In this document: piece after piece, positions 11,174-12,440 of the stretch
Numbering within the stretch: position 1 is the stretch's first letter
Layout of the letters: every line of letters starts with the position of its first letter
NCBI GenBank assembly: GCA_031276615.1
Contig: JAISND010000266.1
Coordinates: 1 to 12,440 of the forward strand
Origin: Treponema sp.
Lineage (GTDB): Bacteria; Spirochaetota; Spirochaetia; Treponematales; Breznakiellaceae
Reading direction: 5' to 3'
DNA length: 12,440 bases
Position numbers and translations under genes: made by a program
The notes under the pieces: generated by a model
Seen by the model: the letters and a program-made list of their open reading frames with translations, nothing else
The model's database searches: none
Told to the model about the DNA's origin: nothing

Positions 11174-12440
11174 CTAGCCCTCCTTTTCGATCTCCGCCTG
11201 GGCTACCGCGAGAAGCGCGATAGGCACCGAGTAGGGAGAACAGGACACGTAGTCAAGCCCCGCTTCCATACAGAAACGCACGTTGGCGGGGTTGGCGCCG
11301 TGTTCGCCGCAGAGGCCGCAGACCAGGTCGGGCCGGGTAAGCCGCCCCCGATCCGTCGCCAGGCTGATAAGCTCCTTGACCCGGGGGTCGAGGGTGCTGA
11401 AGGGGTTGCCGATGATCAGGTCAAACAGGGTGTAGTCCGGCATAAAGGCGGTAAAATCGTCACGGGAAATGCCCAGAGTGGTCTGGGTCAGGTCGTTGGT
11501 GCCGAAGCTGAAGAAACGGCCGTATTTGGCAATTTCCCCGGCGCCGAGGGCCGCGGCGGGCAGCTCTATCATGGTGCCGATCCGGTACTCCACGGGCCGG
11601 GCCTTTTTCTCCTTCCTGAGCTTTTCCTCAATGTCCATAATACCGGTATAGCTTGAACCCTCGATCTTCTTGCCGTAGGCAATAAGTTTAAGTTCGGAGG
11701 CGTTCATGACGATGGGAACCATGATCTCCGGCCGGGCATCTATCTTCTCCGAGCGCAGCTTGTAGGTGGCCTCAAAAATGGCCTTTACCTGCATGGCGTA
11801 GATCTCGGGGTAGGATACGGCAATCCGGCAGCCGCGATGACCAAGCATGGGGTTAAACTCATGGAGGGCTTCAATCTGGGCAAGGACGGCCTGCCTGTTG
11901 GGCTTGATCTTCCTGGTCTTCGCAACGTAGTCCAGGTAGGTCTTGAGTTCCTCGTCGTTATGGGGCATGAACTCATGGAGCGGCGAATCAAGAAGCCGTA
12001 TGGTCACTTCCTTGCCGGCCATAATCTTGAGTATGCCGTAGAAGTCCTCCCGCTGCATAACCTGGAGTTTGTCAAGCGCCCTGGCGCGGTCCTTCTGGTT
12101 GTCCGAAAGAAGCATCTCCCGGAACACGTTGATCCGTTCCGCCCTGAAGAACATGTGCTCGGTGCGGCAAAGCCCGACGCCGTCGGCGCCAAAGCTCAAA
12201 GCCAGCGCCGCGTCCCGCGGGGTATCGGCGTTGCAGCGGACATGGAATTTTTTGAGGAAGCTTCTGGAAAGCCCGATAAAATCAAGCAGCCCCGATTCCT
12301 TGGGGTCAGGCTCGATAAGCTCCGCGGTTCCCTTGTACACGTTTGATTCGCCGTAGAAGGGCACATTCACGGTAAGGTAGTCGCCTTCGTTGATGGTCAT
12401 GTCGCCCAGGGACGCCTTCCTGCCGCTGATCCTGAGATCC
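11174..12440 (-). CDS. ppdK: Pyruvate, phosphate dikinase (C-terminal part, runs off window)
   Basis: About 422 codons of the C-terminal half are visible; the frame stays open to the right edge, so the Met at 12400 is internal and the N-terminal nucleotide-binding part and most of the phosphohistidine domain lie outside. PPDK interconverts ATP, phosphate and pyruvate with AMP, pyrophosphate and phosphoenolpyruvate, and supports pyrophosphate-linked glycolysis or gluconeogenesis in spirochetes. Motifs, numbered from that Met, are CNADTPRDA (56-64), GLCRTEHMFF (77-86), the LHEFMPH loop (141-147), HEFNPMLGHRGCRIAVSYPE (180-199), EIMVPI (225-230), GTMIELP, SFGTNDLTQTTLG (298-310) and CGLCGEHGANP (361-371), whose second Cys matches the catalytic Cys of the PEP/pyruvate barrel. 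The end, YVSCSPYSVPIALLAVAQAE, is typical. No frameshift is seen. Confidence 0.96.
   Translation of the reverse strand, partial: DLRISGRKASLGDMTINEGDYLTVNVPFYGESNVYKGTAELIEPDPKESGLLDFIGLSRSFLKKFHVRCNADTPRDAALALSFGADGVGLCRTEHMFFRAERINVFREMLLSDNQKDRARALDKLQVMQREDFYGILKIMAGKEVTIRLLDSPLHEFMPHNDEELKTYLDYVAKTRKIKPNRQAVLAQIEALHEFNPMLGHRGCRIAVSYPEIYAMQVKAIFEATYKLRSEKIDARPEIMVPIVMNASELKLIAYGKKIEGSSYTGIMDIEEKLRKEKKARPVEYRIGTMIELPAAALGAGEIAKYGRFFSFGTNDLTQTTLGISRDDFTAFMPDYTLFDLIIGNPFSTLDPRVKELISLATDRGRLTRPDLVCGLCGEHGANPANVRFCMEAGLDYVSCSPYSVPIALLAVAQAEIEKEG

Overview
The window looks like chromosomal DNA of a spirochete, most likely a GC-rich Treponema of the termite-gut type. The reasons are a short-form phosphotransacetylase followed directly by a large cytoplasmic TPR protein (a neighbourhood I recall from Treponema pallidum), a UPF0164/FadL-like outer-membrane protein, a lipoprotein with a relaxed lipobox, a bactofilin, and pyruvate phosphate dikinase. 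The assignment rests on protein character and gene order; no database search was run.

Layout. Positions 1-1365 are a repeat-rich accessory stretch: a perfect 45-bp inverted repeat (13-57 and 1231-1275) brackets a promoter, a structured leader, tRNA-Lys(UUU), a duplicated tRNA 3' end plus terminator, and a small YodC/DUF2158-like gene on the minus strand. A 51-codon ORF resembling the tail of an addiction-module antidote protein follows. Positions 6141-1600 (minus strand) hold a compact run: bactofilin, secreted TPR protein, MtaB tRNA methylthiotransferase, lipoprotein and outer-membrane beta-barrel protein, with two 4-bp stop/start overlaps. Positions 6142-6714 are a divergent intergenic region full of palindromes and dispersed repeats. 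Then pta and a 731-aa TPR gene run on the plus strand. After a well-formed promoter and a structured 5' leader comes a gene for a protein with 18 KKPAA-type repeats (histone H1-like) joined to a C-terminal domain I do not recognise. Two strong hairpins separate it from the convergent ppdK, which runs off the right edge.

How it fits together. Pta and PPDK are core pieces of fermentative, pyrophosphate-linked carbon metabolism. The bactofilin/TPR/lipoprotein/barrel run looks like envelope and cell-shape functions. The most interesting link concerns lysine decoding. A homologous hairpin, with two compensatory base-pair changes, lies just downstream of a sigma-70-like promoter both in front of tRNA-Lys(UUU) (302-350) and in front of the lysine-rich histone-like gene (9989-10036). 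The window also encodes MtaB, whose known substrate in Bacillus is t6A37 of tRNA-Lys(UUU). The repeat tract alone contains 36 Lys codons, 24 of them AAA. Shared control of tRNA-Lys and its heaviest user is an inference; a mobile palindromic repeat is the main alternative.
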